Shown here: one piece after another, positions 1 through 9,520 of the stretch
How positions within the stretch are numbered: the stretch's first letter is position 1
Layout: each line of letters opens with the position of its first letter
Assembly: GCF_001510895.1 (NCBI RefSeq)
Contig: NZ_LPWA01000001.1
Span: 248,001 to 312,000, forward strand
Source of the DNA: Mesorhizobium loti
Lineage (GTDB): Bacteria > Pseudomonadota > Alphaproteobacteria > Rhizobiales > Rhizobiaceae
DNA: 64,000 nucleotides
Direction: 5' to 3'
The notes under the pieces: model-generated
Told to the model about the DNA's origin: nothing
What the model saw: only the letters and a program-made list of their open reading frames with translations
Databases searched by the model: none
Position numbers and translations under genes: made by a program

Positions 1-9
1 GTCTCTGGT

Positions 10-1563
10 CTAGTAAGTGGTAAGCGGCTGGAACCGTCCGGCCGGCGATGCAGCCAGCTCGGCCCAGTCGATCTCTTCTTCCAGCCGGTGATAGGCCTCG
101 TCGCCGATCGTGCCGTTGCGGCGCAACTCCTGCAGCGTGTCGCGCTGACGGTTGATGGCATAGAGGCGCAGCCGGTCGTATTCGGTCGCGGCCTGCGCGT
201 CCTCCGGATTTTCGGCAACCAGCCGCTGGGCTTCGTACTGCTCGCGCACGACGGCCGCGGCGGCCGTCGTCTTGCGGCTCAACACGTCGAGCGCGGCCTG
301 CATGATGGCGACGCGCGCTTGCGCCACCTCGCGATCGACCGTCGTATCCCGCTCGAAATTGAGCCGGCGCAGCAAAGGCTTCAGGCTCATGCCCTGCAGC
401 ACCAGCGTGCCGAGGACGACCGCGAAGGCGGCGAGCACGATCGGATCACGGCCTGGAAAGCCGGCCGGCAAGGCAATAGCCGCGACCAGCGTCACCAGCC
501 CGCGCATGCCGCACCAACCGACCAGCACGGCGCCGCGGAACGTCGGCGCATCCCGCCTTTGCTCCTCGCTGTCGAAGCGGGCAAAGCGCCGTATGACCGC
601 GACGTAGCCCAGCACCCAGACGAGGCGCGCCACGATCACGACGGCCAGCACCGTCGCGGCGAAGACAAATGCATCGCCTTGCCCTTCGCCGGAAAGCCGG
701 CCGACGATCGACCGTGCCTGCAGGCCCATCAGCACGAAAGCCAGCACGTTGAGCACGAACACCGCCGACTCCCAGACCGAATAGGTGCTGACGCGGCGTC
801 TGGCCGACATCTGGCGCGGTGCGGTGCGCGCGATGGTGATGGCATAGACGACGATGGTGATGATGGCGGAAAGGCCGATCCTGTCGGCGATGATCCAGAC
901 GGCGAAGGTTCCGGCAAACTGCACCACGGTGCTGCTTGCCGCATCCTCGATCCGCGTCAGCGTCAGCAGCGAGAAGCGGCCGAACAGATAGCCAGCGGCA
1001 ACGCTGCCGACGGTGGACAGCAGGATGACCGGCACGGCGTCCTTCAGCATGAGCGAGCCGATGGCGGCCGAGACCGCGATCCGGTAGATCAGCAGCGCCG
1101 TAGCGTCGTTGAGCAGGCTCTCGCCTTGCAGGATGGCGGTCAGCCGATGCGGCACCTTGAACTGGTTGAGCACAGTGCTTGCCGCCACAGCGTCCGGCGG
1201 AGCGACGATGGCGCCGAGCGCGATCGCCGCCGCGATCGGCAGGCCGGCCATCTTCCAGCCGACGAAGGCAACGACCACAGCGGTGAAGACGACGGCGCCG
1301 AGCGCCAGCAGCACCAGCGACAGCCGGTAGCGGTGGAGGTCGCGCAGCGAGGTATCATAGGCGGCATCGAGAAGCACCGGCGCGATGAAAAGCGCCAGCG
1401 CCAGTTCCGGATCGATCTCGATCATCGGGGCGCCGGGCAGGAAGGCGAGCCCCGCGCCAGCCAGGGCCAGCAACGACGGATAGGGAATCTCGAGCCGCCG
1501 CGACAGCGCCGCCAGCGCGACGGCAATCAAAAGCAGGATCAAGGTGACTTCGAACAGCGCCAT
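10..1563 (-). CDS. CPA1-family Na+/H+ antiporter
   Basis: A 517-residue polytopic inner-membrane protein expected to exchange cytoplasmic Na+ (or K+) for H+. About 12 hydrophobic segments fill residues 1-400. The motif APPDAVA lies near residue 120 and GESLLND near 147-153; its Asn-Asp pair is the usual CPA1 ion-binding site. GWCGMRGLVTL near residue 355 is also typical. The last ~110 residues are hydrophilic with a heptad-like charged helix, the usual regulatory cytoplasmic tail. Length is normal for bacterial NhaP/YjcE-type members. It stands alone, with the MITE-like element downstream of the neighbouring ABC gene lying upstream of it. Family call is firm; ion specificity is not readable. 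Confidence 0.9.
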   Translation of the reverse strand: MALFEVTLILLLIAVALAALSRRLEIPYPSLLALAGAGLAFLPGAPMIEIDPELALALFIAPVLLDAAYDTSLRDLHRYRLSLVLLALGAVVFTAVVVAFVGWKMAGLPIAAAIALGAIVAPPDAVAASTVLNQFKVPHRLTAILQGESLLNDATALLIYRIAVSAAIGSLMLKDAVPVILLSTVGSVAAGYLFGRFSLLTLTRIEDAASSTVVQFAGTFAVWIIADRIGLSAIITIVVYAITIARTAPRQMSARRRVSTYSVWESAVFVLNVLAFVLMGLQARSIVGRLSGEGQGDAFVFAATVLAVVIVARLVWVLGYVAVIRRFARFDSEEQRRDAPTFRGAVLVGWCGMRGLVTLVAAIALPAGFPGRDPIVLAAFAVVLGTLVLQGMSLKPLLRRLNFERDTTVDREVAQARVAIMQAALDVLSRKTTAAAAVVREQYEAQRLVAENPEDAQAATEYDRLRLYAINRQRDTLQELRRNGTIGDEAYHRLEEEIDWAELAASPAGRFQPLTTY

Positions 1564-1673
1564 GGCTCATCGTAGCGGCGAAGCGCGAAGCTTGGCAGTA
1601 CCTCTGACGCAGGATGCTGTTGATTGTCCAACGCGTCGATATCGGCTTAAAGAGCCTCAGTCCAGTTGGCTCA

Positions 1674-1899
1674 GGCTGTGTTGAGATTCAGGTCAGGCCG
1701 AGCTGGAGTCGAAGACGGGCGCGAAGCGACCAAACTGGGTGGTTTCCGAGAACCGGAGCGGAGCGTACTAAAGTACGTGAGCACCGGCCTACGCCGGCCG
1801 TAGCCTTAGTTTAATCGCCACGCACCCATAGTGCTTCGGCCGGCGAAGGCCGGAAGCCGCCATTTGCAGGCCGGCATCACCTGAATATCGACACAGCCT
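1674..1899. mobile_element. MITE-like element with 21-bp terminal inverted repeats
   Basis: This fills most of the 334-base gene-free gap 1564-1897. The left end (1674-1694) starts AGGCTGTGTTGAGATTCAGG and the right end (1879-1899) is its inverse with two mismatches. The 226-bp body has no credible ORF but holds small palindromes, e.g. CGTAC-taaa-GTACG near 1770 and GGCCGGCGAAGGCCGG near 1840. The right end abuts, and in fact supplies part of, the stop codon (1898-1900) of the ABC ATPase gene. No clean target duplication is visible. I infer a non-autonomous transposon derivative; the parent element is not in the window. Confidence 0.6.
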
Positions 1900-2960
1900 A
1901 GTGCAGCACCAGCATGTCGCCCGACGAGAAGGAGATGTCCGCCTTCTCGCCGACGACAGGGGGCGGCGTCGCGGAGTTGTTGAAGGTGTCAAGCGACACC
2001 GTGTTGCCGCCAATGCCGACGCGCACGCGGATGACCGAGCCGAGGAAATGCACTTCGGCGATCTCGCCCGAAAGGCTTGTGTCATGGCCAGGCTGGCGCG
2101 CCAGCGAGATCGCTTCGGGCCGCAGCGCCAAGGACAGCGTATCGCCGGACTTCGAGCCGTTGAGCTTGCTCTTGAGCGAGACCTCCTGCGCGTTGACCTG
2201 CACCTTGCCGCTAGCCGCGTCGGTGACCTTGCCTTCGAGCACGTTGAGCGTGCCGACGAAATTGGCGACGAATTTGGTCGCGGCCGGTTGTAGATCTCGA
2301 ACGGCGTGCCGACCTGCTCGGCCTTGCCGCCATACATGACGGCGATACGGTCGGAGATCGACAGCGCCTCTTCCTGGTCGTGCGTGACGAAGATGGTGGT
2401 GATGTCGAGCTTCTTCTGGATCGAACGGATTTCCTCGCGCAACGACACCCGCACCTTGGCGTCCAGCGCCGAGAGCGGCTCGTCGAGCAGCAGAAGCTTC
2501 GGCTTCGGCGCGATCGCGCGCGCCAGCGCGATGCGCTGCTGCTGCCCGCCCGAGAGCTGGTAGGGGTAGCGGTCGCCCATCTGCGGCAGCTTGATGATGT
2601 CGAGCATCTCGGCGACGCGCCTGTCGGCGTCGGCTTTCGGCATGCCGGCCACCTTCAGTCCGAAGGCGATATTCTGCGCCACCGTCAGGTTCGGGAACAA
2701 GGCGTAGGCCTGGAATACCATGCCGACATTGCGTTGGTTGGGTTTCAACCTCGTGATGTCCTTGCCGGCAACCACGATCTTGCCGCGCTCGGCTCCTCGA
2801 AGCCGGCCACCATCCGCAGCACCGTCGTCTTGCCGCAACCCGACGGCCCCAGGAAGGAGACGAATTCACCCGGCTCGACGTCGAGATTGAAATCCTGCAC
2901 CACGGTGGTGGCGCCGAAGGACTTTCGCACATGCTGGATGGAGAGGAACGGCTCGGCCAT
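1898..2960 (-). CDS. ABC importer ATP-binding protein, PotA-like (two frame breaks)
   Basis: ATPase subunit of a PotA/FbpC-type importer that powers the two adjacent permeases. The N-terminus ([16 protein letters not shown]) and Walker A (GPSGCGKTT) lie in one frame. The Q-loop, signature LSGGQQQR, Walker [13 protein letters not shown] and H-loop VTHDQEEA lie in a second. The C-terminal TOBE-like part ([14 protein letters not shown] to SSGDMLVLH) lies in a third. Breaks fall near 2790 and 2282; adding one base at each gives 354 residues, a normal length. Start ATG at 2960 follows the permease by 11 bases. Probably sequencing deletions. The stop codon overlaps the end of the MITE-like element. 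Confidence 0.85.
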
Positions 2961-2971
2961 GGCTTTGACTT

Positions 2972-3772
2972 TCAGTTCGGGCGGTTCGCCGATTTTGGCG
3001 CGAAACGCGACAGGATCTGGATCAGCGACATGCAGCCCCAGGTGATGGCGAAGGCGATGATGGCAAGCGCTGCCGGCTCATAGGCGCGGTTTGCGCCGAT
3101 ATTCTGCAAATAGGGCCCGAACGCCGGCCGGTTGAGCAGGCTGGCCATGGTGAACTCGCCGATGACGATGGCGAAGGTCAGGAAGGCGCCCGACAACACG
3201 GCGATCAGCACATTGGGCAGGATCACCCGGCTGATGATCGTGCCCCAGCCCGCGCCCAGGATCTGAGCCGCTTCGGTCAGCGTGCGCACGTCGATCGTGC
3301 GAAGCCCGGTGTCGACGGCGCGATACATGTAGGGCAGCGCCAGCGTCGCATAGCCGATCACCAGCAGGGCGTTGGTCGCTGTGTCATTCGCCAGGAAGGG
3401 CAGCGGCGAGTTCGAGCCATACATCCTGATGTAGCCGAAGACGATGACGATGGCCGGAATGACCAGCGGCAACAGCGTGATGAACTCGACGACCGGTCTG
3501 ATCTGCGGGAGCCGCAGCCGGATCCAGTAGGCGGCCGGCACCACGACCAGCACGCCGAGGATGATGGTGAAGATGGCGGCGATCACCGAATACATGAAGG
3601 TCGCCTGGAAGCGCGCGTCGCCCAACACGATCTGGTAGGCGTCGAAGGAATAGGCGCCGCGCCGCATGCGCATGGAGAATTCCACCGTCGCGATCAGCGG
3701 GATGAAGAAATAGGCCGCGCCAAGGATGAAGACGACCCAGGCCCAGAAGCGTCCGGTCTTCATTTCAGCCAC
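2972..3772 (-). CDS. ABC importer permease, PotC-like
   Basis: Inner-membrane permease of 266 residues with six predicted membrane helices and the cytoplasmic EAA loop (TEAAQILGAGWGTIISRVILP region, residues ~165-185) that docks the ATPase. It belongs to the binding-protein-dependent transport (MetI-like) fold used for polyamines, iron or other small cations. The start overlaps the preceding permease stop by 13 bases, so the two are translationally coupled. It forms the second membrane half of the importer at 1898-5844. Family certain; substrate unknown. Confidence 0.9.
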   Translation of the reverse strand: MAEMKTGRFWAWVVFILGAAYFFIPLIATVEFSMRMRRGAYSFDAYQIVLGDARFQATFMYSVIAAIFTIILGVLVVVPAAYWIRLRLPQIRPVVEFITLLPLVIPAIVIVFGYIRMYGSNSPLPFLANDTATNALLVIGYATLALPYMYRAVDTGLRTIDVRTLTEAAQILGAGWGTIISRVILPNVLIAVLSGAFLTFAIVIGEFTMASLLNRPAFGPYLQNIGANRAYEPAALAIIAFAITWGCMSLIQILSRFAPKSANRPN

Positions 3773-4674
3773 CTCTCCGAGCGTGCCCTGAACCAGATGT
3801 AGAAGACATTGGCGAGGCCGGTGATGACGATCATGCCAAAGGCGATCGCATAGCCGAGATGTGCGTTGTGCAACACGTCACCACGTATCTGCGCGTAGAG
3901 CAGGATCGGCACGATGTTGAGCGACGAGCCGGTCAGCGCATAGGCGGTGGCGATCGCTCCGAAAGCGTTGGCAAAGAGCAGGATGACGGTGCCCAAGAAA
4001 CTCGGCCAGATCACTGGGATCACCACCATGCGCCAATATTGCACGGTCGTGGCGCCGAGCGTCGCTGCCGCCTCGCCCCATTCCTTCTTCAACCCGTCGA
4101 TCGCAGGCACGATGATGACCACCATCAGCGGGATCTGGAAATAGACATAGGTCAACGTCAGGCCCCAGAACGACAGGATGTTGAAGCCATGCGCGTAGAT
4201 GTTGAACCCGAACAAGGTGTTCAGGATCACCGTGGCGAGGCCGAGCCGGCCAAGCGTGGCGAGGAAGGCAAAAGCCAGCGGCACGCCGGCGAAATTGGAA
4301 GCGACACCGGAGAAGGTCAGGGTCGCCGACCGTATCCAGTCCGGGAGGCCGCCGCGCACGATAGCGATGGCGATGGCGAGCCCCGCGAAGGCGCCGATCA
4401 ACGCCGAGGCCAGGCTGACCTTGATCGAGATCCAGTAGGCGGCAACAATATTTGCCTCCGACAGGGCGGCGATGTTTTCCAGCGTGAACTCACCCGCCTC
4501 GTTCTGGAAGGCGCCCAGCATCAGGTAGAGCGTGGGCAGGATCAGGAACATGATGGCGAAGATGAAGAATGGCGCAACGCCCAGCCACTGCGTCGGCAGC
4601 CGTAACGCGCGCGCCTCGCTGGGCGGCGCGGCCTTTCCCGCAATGGTCTGATCGGAAAGCGAGAGATCGGTCAT
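3760..4674 (-). CDS. ABC importer permease, PotB-like
   Basis: First permease of the importer, 304 residues. A ~30-residue cytoplasmic N-terminus precedes six membrane helices. The EAA loop (GEAAATLGATTVQYWRMVVIP region, residues ~205-225) contacts the ATPase. It lies between the binding-protein gene and the second permease and overlaps the latter by 13 bases. A strong hairpin separates it from the binding-protein gene, which may set lower permease than binding-protein expression. Substrate not readable from sequence. Confidence 0.9.
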   Translation of the reverse strand: MTDLSLSDQTIAGKAAPPSEARALRLPTQWLGVAPFFIFAIMFLILPTLYLMLGAFQNEAGEFTLENIAALSEANIVAAYWISIKVSLASALIGAFAGLAIAIAIVRGGLPDWIRSATLTFSGVASNFAGVPLAFAFLATLGRLGLATVILNTLFGFNIYAHGFNILSFWGLTLTYVYFQIPLMVVIIVPAIDGLKKEWGEAAATLGATTVQYWRMVVIPVIWPSFLGTVILLFANAFGAIATAYALTGSSLNIVPILLYAQIRGDVLHNAHLGYAIAFGMIVITGLANVFYIWFRARSERWLK

Positions 4675-4700
4675 GCGCCGGCTACCGTCTTCGAGGGGTG

Positions 4701-4725
4701 CTGGGCGGCCCTCAGGGCCGCCCAG
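4701..4725. terminator. Intergenic hairpin between binding protein and permease genes
   Basis: A perfect 11-bp stem CTGGGCGGCCC / GGGCCGCCCAG with a 3-base loop (TCA) sits between the binding-protein stop and the permease start. On the minus strand no T-run follows, so it is more likely an mRNA-stabilising or attenuating hairpin than a full terminator. Comparable hairpins separate binding-protein and permease genes in other ABC operons. Confidence 0.6.
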
Positions 4726-4738
4726 ACATTTTTACAAC

Positions 4739-5844
4739 TTACTTGACGTTGGCGCCAACAACGGCGTCCCAGTTCTTGGTGATGGCTTCCTTCGCCTTGC
4801 CCTGCTCGTCGAGCGTCGGGAACACGGCCGAGGCATAAGCCTCCGCCGGCGGCAGCTTGGCCATCACGTCCGCCGGGAGCTTGCCGTTCTTGGAAAGGTC
4901 GTTGAAGCGGATCGGATGGCAATAGCCCTTCAGCCAGGCGATCTGGCCTTCGTCGGAGTAAAGATACTCGAGCCAGAGCTTGGCAGCATTCGGATGCGGC
5001 GCGAAGGCGCTGATCGCCTGCACGTAGACGCCAGCGACGACGCCCGTCTTCGGCACGATGACGTCGACCGGCGGGTTGCCCTTCAGCGTGTCGCGGCCGG
5101 CAAGCGCGTTGTAGTCCCAGGTGACCAGGATCGGCGTCTGGCCCTGGGCCAGCGTCGCCGGCTTGCCAATGACCGGCACGAAATTGCCGGCGGCATTGAG
5201 CTTCTTGAAGAATTCGAGACCGGCGGTGCCGGCCGCTTCACCGGCACCAGCGCCACCGGACAGGCCGGCCGCGTAGACCGCCTGGATGGCTTGGTTCGAG
5301 GCGCGCGGGTCGCCGGCGAGCGCGACGGTGTTGGCATAGTCCGACTTCAGGAGGTCGGCCCAGTCGGCCGGCGCTTCCTTGACCAGGTCCTTGTTCACCA
5401 GGAAGGACAGCACGCCGTAATAGTCCCCGGTCCAAAAGCCGTCGGCATCTTTGGCGCTGTCGGGGATCGAATCCCAGGTCGACACCTTGTAAGCCTGGAT
5501 CAGGCCGTCCTTCTTGGCGGACGGGCCGAACGACAGGCCGACGTCGATGACGTCGGGCGCCTGCGGGCCTTTGTTGTCCTTGTTGGCCTTGATCGCCTCG
5601 ACCTCGTCGCCGGAGCCGGCATCGGGGTTGAGCTCGTTGATCTTGAGTTCGGGATACTTGGCCTTGAAGCCGTCGATGACGCGCCGTAGCCGCACCAGTC
5701 ATGCGGCAGCGCGATGACCGTGAGTTCACCCTCCGCCTTCGCCGCCTTGGCGAGATCGTCCAGCGAAGCCGCGGACGAAATCACCGTCGACGCAAACAGC
5801 GCCGCGGCCGAAAGGGAAAGCACTTTCCCCGTGAACTTGAACAT
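4739..5844 (-). CDS. ABC extracellular solute-binding protein, family 1 (one frame break)
   Basis: Periplasmic binding protein feeding the permeases downstream. The start ATG at 5844 gives MFKFTGKVLSLSAAALFAS, a Sec signal peptide ending near SSAAS. The first ~55 residues (to ALPHDWCGYG) and the rest (from VIDGFKAKYPELK) are in different frames. Restoring one base near 5686 gives about 368 residues, normal for family 1 binding proteins of the putrescine/iron/thiamine type. The last gene part contains the usual late motifs (WLEYLYSDEGQ). It heads the importer block and follows the alcohol dehydrogenase gene by ~245 bases. Confidence 0.85.
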
Positions 5845-6089
5845 GTGTTCTCTCCGTTGAACTGGCGCCGCTGGGCGCCTGCGATGCGGGTATCGTTTTC
5901 GTGTGACAGCCAGATGAAGGCTTTTTGAAACCCGAGCCCCGCGGCACAAAAAGTTAACTCTTTTTAACGGACTGTAGCAATTAGCCCGCACTTAATTTTC
6001 CGGCTAATGGTTGATTGCCGTGCCCTCCGCCCTTTCTCCTCCTGTTGCAGTTGTAACCTTGATCAACTTTCGGCAACTAAGCCGGCTCT

Positions 6090-7262
6090 TCACACCGACC
6101 CGGCGATGGCATTTTCGAGCAGTGTCGACGCAGCCTTCTTGGTGAGCTTGACCGGGTTGCCGCCGGCCGTCGGGTCGACCACCGCCATGTCGGCGATCAG
6201 AGCCTTGCGCTTCTTGTCCATGTCGAGGCCCTTGATCAGGCCCGGCAACGCATGCGGCACCTTGAGCTCCTTGCGCAGCTTGATGACAGCCTTGGCGAAA
6301 CCGTCGAAGCCGCCCTTGATGCCGCAATAGGCGGCAAGCCGCGCAATGCGGTCCTCGATCGCCTCGCGGTTGAAGGCGAGCACATAGGGCATGAACACCG
6401 CGTTGGTCATGCCGTGGTGGGTGTCGTAGAGCGCGCCGATCGGATGCGACAGCGAGTGGATGGCCCCGAGCCCCTTCTGGAAGGCGGCAGCGCCCATGGC
6501 GGCTGCGCTCATCATATGGGCGCGGGCGACCAGATCCTTGCCGTTGGCGAAGGCCTTGGGCAGGTTCTCGAACACCAGCCGGATGCCTTCCACCGCAATG
6601 CCGTCGGCCATCGGATGATAGCCCGGCGCGCAATAGGCTTCGAGGCAGTGGGCGAGCGCATCCATGCCGGTGCCGGCAGTGATGAAGGGCGGCATGCCGA
6701 CCGACAACTCCGGATCGGCGATCACGATCGCCGGCAGAAGCTTTGGATGGAAGATGACCTTCTTGGTGTGGGTCGCCTCGTTGGTGATGACGCCGGCGCG
6801 GCCGACCTCCGATCCGGTGCCGGCCGTCGTCGGCACCGCGATGATCGGCGCGATCGCGTCGGAATTGGCTCTGGTCCACCAGTCGCCGATGTCCTCGAAA
6901 TCCCACACCGGGCGCGTCTGCCCGGCCTGGAAGGCGATGAGCTTGCCGAGGTCGAGCGCCGAGCCGCCGCCGAAGGCGATGACGCCGTCATGCTTGCCCT
7001 TCTTGAACACTGCGATGCCGGCGGTCAGGTTGGACTCGACCGGGTTCGGCTTCACTTCGGAAAACACGCCATAGGGGACCTTGGCGTCGTCGAGGATTTT
7101 TAGCGTCGAGGCGACGACCGGAAGCTTCGCCAGCCCAGGATCGGTGACGAAGAGCGGTCGCTTGATGCCGGCCGCGGCCAGCGCGTCCGGCAATTCCTTG
7201 ATGCGGCCGGCGCCGAAGCGGACGGTGGTGGGGTAGTTCCATTTGGAGATGAGCTTGGACAT
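6090..7262 (-). CDS. Iron-containing alcohol dehydrogenase
   Basis: A 390-residue NAD(P)-dependent group III alcohol dehydrogenase that should oxidise an alcohol to an aldehyde. The N-terminal Rossmann-like half contains GGGSALDLGKLIAF (residues ~95-108). The C-terminal helical half carries iron ligands in GTGMDALAHCLEAY and in HSLSHPIGALYDTHHGMTNA. The ATG at 7262 (MSKLISKWNYP) is chosen over longer in-frame extensions because it matches family starts and sits 18 bases from the aldehyde dehydrogenase stop. Placement directly after an aldehyde dehydrogenase and near a glutamine-synthetase-like ligase suggests a role in amino-alcohol or polyamine breakdown (inference). Confidence 0.9.
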   Translation of the reverse strand: MSKLISKWNYPTTVRFGAGRIKELPDALAAAGIKRPLFVTDPGLAKLPVVASTLKILDDAKVPYGVFSEVKPNPVESNLTAGIAVFKKGKHDGVIAFGGGSALDLGKLIAFQAGQTRPVWDFEDIGDWWTRANSDAIAPIIAVPTTAGTGSEVGRAGVITNEATHTKKVIFHPKLLPAIVIADPELSVGMPPFITAGTGMDALAHCLEAYCAPGYHPMADGIAVEGIRLVFENLPKAFANGKDLVARAHMMSAAAMGAAAFQKGLGAIHSLSHPIGALYDTHHGMTNAVFMPYVLAFNREAIEDRIARLAAYCGIKGGFDGFAKAVIKLRKELKVPHALPGLIKGLDMDKKRKALIADMAVVDPTAGGNPVKLTKKAASTLLENAIAGSV

Positions 7263-7279
7263 TGCTTGTCTTTCGAAAA

Positions 7280-8712
7280 TCAGATGGCTTCGCGAAGGTG
7301 GTATGATTTCGGCCGGGTCAGGTTGTCGTAGCCGATGGCCGAGAGTGCGGCGCCCTTGCCGGTGTCCTTGACGCCGGTCCACACCAGCGCCGGATCGAGA
7401 TAGTCGCATCGGTTCATGAACACGGTGCCGGTCTCGACGCGGTCGCCGATCGCCACCGCGCGCTCGGTGTCACGCGTCCAGATCGAAGCCGTCAGCCCGT
7501 AAGGGCTGTCGTTCATCAGCGCGATCGCCTCCTCGTCGTTGCGCACCTTCATGATGCCGACGATCGGCCCAAAACTTTCCTCGCGCATGACGCTCATCTG
7601 GTGGTCGACCCCGGTCAGCACTTCCGGCGCCAGATAGGGCGAACCCGCTCTGTCGTTCTCGACCTTCATGTTGATGTGCGCTTTAGCGCCCTTGCGTAGC
7701 GCCTCGGCCTTCTGCTCGCGGATCAGGTCGGCGAAGCGCGCCTGCGCCATCGGCCCCATGGTCGTGGCCTGCTCCAGCGGATTGCCGACGACATAGTTCT
7801 TCGTCTCGGCGACAAAGCCCTCGACGAACTCGTCATAGACCTTCTCGTGCACATAGACGCGCTCGATGCCGCAGCAGCACTGGCCGGAATTGTAGAAGGC
7901 GCCGTCGACCAGATTGGCGACCGCATGGTCCATCTTGGCGTCGGGCAGCACATAGGCCGGATCCTTGCCGCCGAGCTCGAGGCCAAGCGTCATGAAGGTG
8001 CCGGCCGCGGCCTTCTCGATAGCGCGGCCGCCGGCGACCGAGCCGGTGAAATTGACATGGTCGATCTTGCCGGAGCCGAGCAGCTTTTCGGTCTGCGCGT
8101 GGTTGAGGACGACGTTCTGGAACAGCCCCTTGGGCAGGCCCGCTTTGTCAAAGGCCTGTTGGAACCGCTCGCCAACGAGCAGCGTCTGCGCCGCATGCTT
8201 GAGGATGACGGCGCTTCCGGCCATCAGCGCCGGCACGATGGTGTTGACCGCGGTGAGATAGGGATAATTCCACGGCGCGATCACCAGCACGACACCGAGT
8301 GGTACCTTCTTCACATAGCGGCGGAAGCCGTCCTTCGGATTGGAGGCCATGACCGGCTTCAGCGCGGCTTCAGCGATCTCGACCATGTAGTTGGCGCGTT
8401 CCTTGACGCCGCCAAACTCGCCGCCATAACGCACCGGCCGGCCCATCTGCCATGCGATCTCCGGCACGATCTCGTCGGTCATCGCAACCAGCGCCTCAAG
8501 CATGGCGAGCATATACTTGCCGCGCTCGACGATCGGCGTCTCGGCCCATTTCTCCTGCGCCGCCCTGGCGCGCTCGACCGCAGCGTTGATCGCCTGGTCG
8601 CTCGCGACCGGCCGCTCGGCATAGATTGACCCATCGATGGAGATTTGAGTTTTATGGTTTCCAAGAAGACGTCTCCAAATTGACTGTTTTCAGCAGGCGA
8701 TGGCTCGGACAT
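7280..8712 (-). CDS. NAD(P)-dependent aldehyde dehydrogenase (one frame break)
   Basis: Oxidises an aldehyde to the acid. Key parts are APWNYPYLT, FTGSVAGG, the general base Glu in LELGGKDP and the catalytic Cys in NSGQCCCGIERV. The continuous frame opens at MLAMLEAL (8512). Homology continues upstream through IDGSIYAERPVASDQA, and the true N-terminus (MSEPSPAENSQFGDVFLETIKLKSP) is in another frame. One added base near 8640 joins them into ~477 residues starting at ATG 8712. That start overlaps the VapC stop by 23 bases. The pair ALDH plus Fe-ADH is spaced by 17 bases. Confidence 0.85.
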
Positions 8713-9106
8713 GGCCTTGCGCGGCATAGGCCAAAATGGCCCTGTCACGCGTTACGATTGTCAGATCGCGCTCGCGCGCGGTCGCTATCAGAATTCGATC
8801 CATTGGATCGTTGTGAACGATACCTGGCAGATAGGAGGCCGCGATGAGAATATGCGGCGTCACCCCTTCCACCGCGACCGCCGCCGCCTCGACGAACTCG
8901 TCGAACCAGCGATCGGGCGTCTTCGTCGACGGCAACCTGCCCTTCGACACGAGCATGCCCATCTCCCATGCCGTCATCTCCGACACATTTAGCGTGCCGG
9001 ACTGAGGAGCCTTGCTGATAGCCGTTGTCGCTGCCTCGGCAATCGGTTCGTCGTGCGAAATCCAGATGACTGCGCAGGTGTCCAACAGAAGGTTCTCAGT
9101 CCTCAT
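8690..9106 (-). CDS. vapC: VapC-like PIN-domain toxin
   Basis: A 138-residue PIN-domain protein, probably a ribonuclease that blocks translation when free. Acidic active-site residues are seen in LLLDTCAVIWI (N-terminus), MTAWEMGML (residue ~46) and HNDPMDRILIATARERDL with TRDRAI (C-terminus), the usual order. The start overlaps the antitoxin gene by 11 bases, the classical coupled arrangement. The pair sits inside the catabolic gene run, between the glutamine-synthetase-like gene and the aldehyde dehydrogenase, with the same orientation. It therefore looks inserted there. Confidence 0.9.
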   Translation of the reverse strand: MRTENLLLDTCAVIWISHDEPIAEAATTAISKAPQSGTLNVSEMTAWEMGMLVSKGRLPSTKTPDRWFDEFVEAAAVAVEGVTPHILIAASYLPGIVHNDPMDRILIATARERDLTIVTRDRAILAYAAQGHVRAIAC

Positions 9107-9506
9107 AGACCTTGCCCCAATCCGGGTCGGCAGGCTCCGTCAGATCGACATCAGGCATGATCGTAAGCGTGCCCTTCATGCAGCCGAAGATCGGGTGCCG
9201 CGACGATGTTCCGCTGATTTCGGCCTGAGCCGATTCACCAAACCCCTTTGAACTACCTGAACCCGCCTGGGCGCGCCGAAAGACCAGATTTTCGCCGGCT
9301 ATATTGACCGACTCCGTCTGGAACCCTGCGGCCAGCCACTCCTTTGTCATCGGGTTGTTGCTGGGATTGTTGCTCCACCAAGCCGGATACTGCTTAGATG
9401 CCGGCAGTTTTTCGCCAAGCAGTTTCTCGATATCGCTGAACGACATCGGAACCCGCTCACCGGTTTGAGCCATGAGGTATGAACGCAAAGGCGAATACTT
9501 TCCCAT
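9096..9506 (-). CDS. VapB-like antitoxin with an N-terminal DUF7662-like domain
   Basis: A 136-residue protein upstream of and overlapping vapC. Residues 1-78 (MGKYSPLRSYL to AGENLVFRR, with SFSDIEKLLG and YPAWWSNNP) look like the DUF7662 small domain often found alone or in nuclease-associated proteins. After a Ser/Gly linker the tail HPIFGCMKGTLTIMPDVDLTEPADPDWGK matches the toxin-binding tail of VapB antitoxins. The usual AbrB or RHH DNA-binding N-terminus is absent, so DUF7662 seems to replace it. RBS AGGAG lies 8-9 bases before ATG 9506. Domain assignment is from memory of the family. Confidence 0.75.
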   Translation of the reverse strand: MGKYSPLRSYLMAQTGERVPMSFSDIEKLLGEKLPASKQYPAWWSNNPSNNPMTKEWLAAGFQTESVNIAGENLVFRRAQAGSGSSKGFGESAQAEISGTSSRHPIFGCMKGTLTIMPDVDLTEPADPDWGKVYED

Positions 9507-9520
9507 TTTTCACGCTCCTG

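Noticed and set aside
1898..2960. PotA-like gene as a pseudogene
   Set aside because: All motifs remain on both sides of each break and two single added bases restore the expected length, so an error in the sequence is more likely.
8513..8748. Separate small ORF before the aldehyde dehydrogenase
   Set aside because: Its first 25 residues continue into the aldehyde dehydrogenase N-terminus after one base is added; it is part of that gene.
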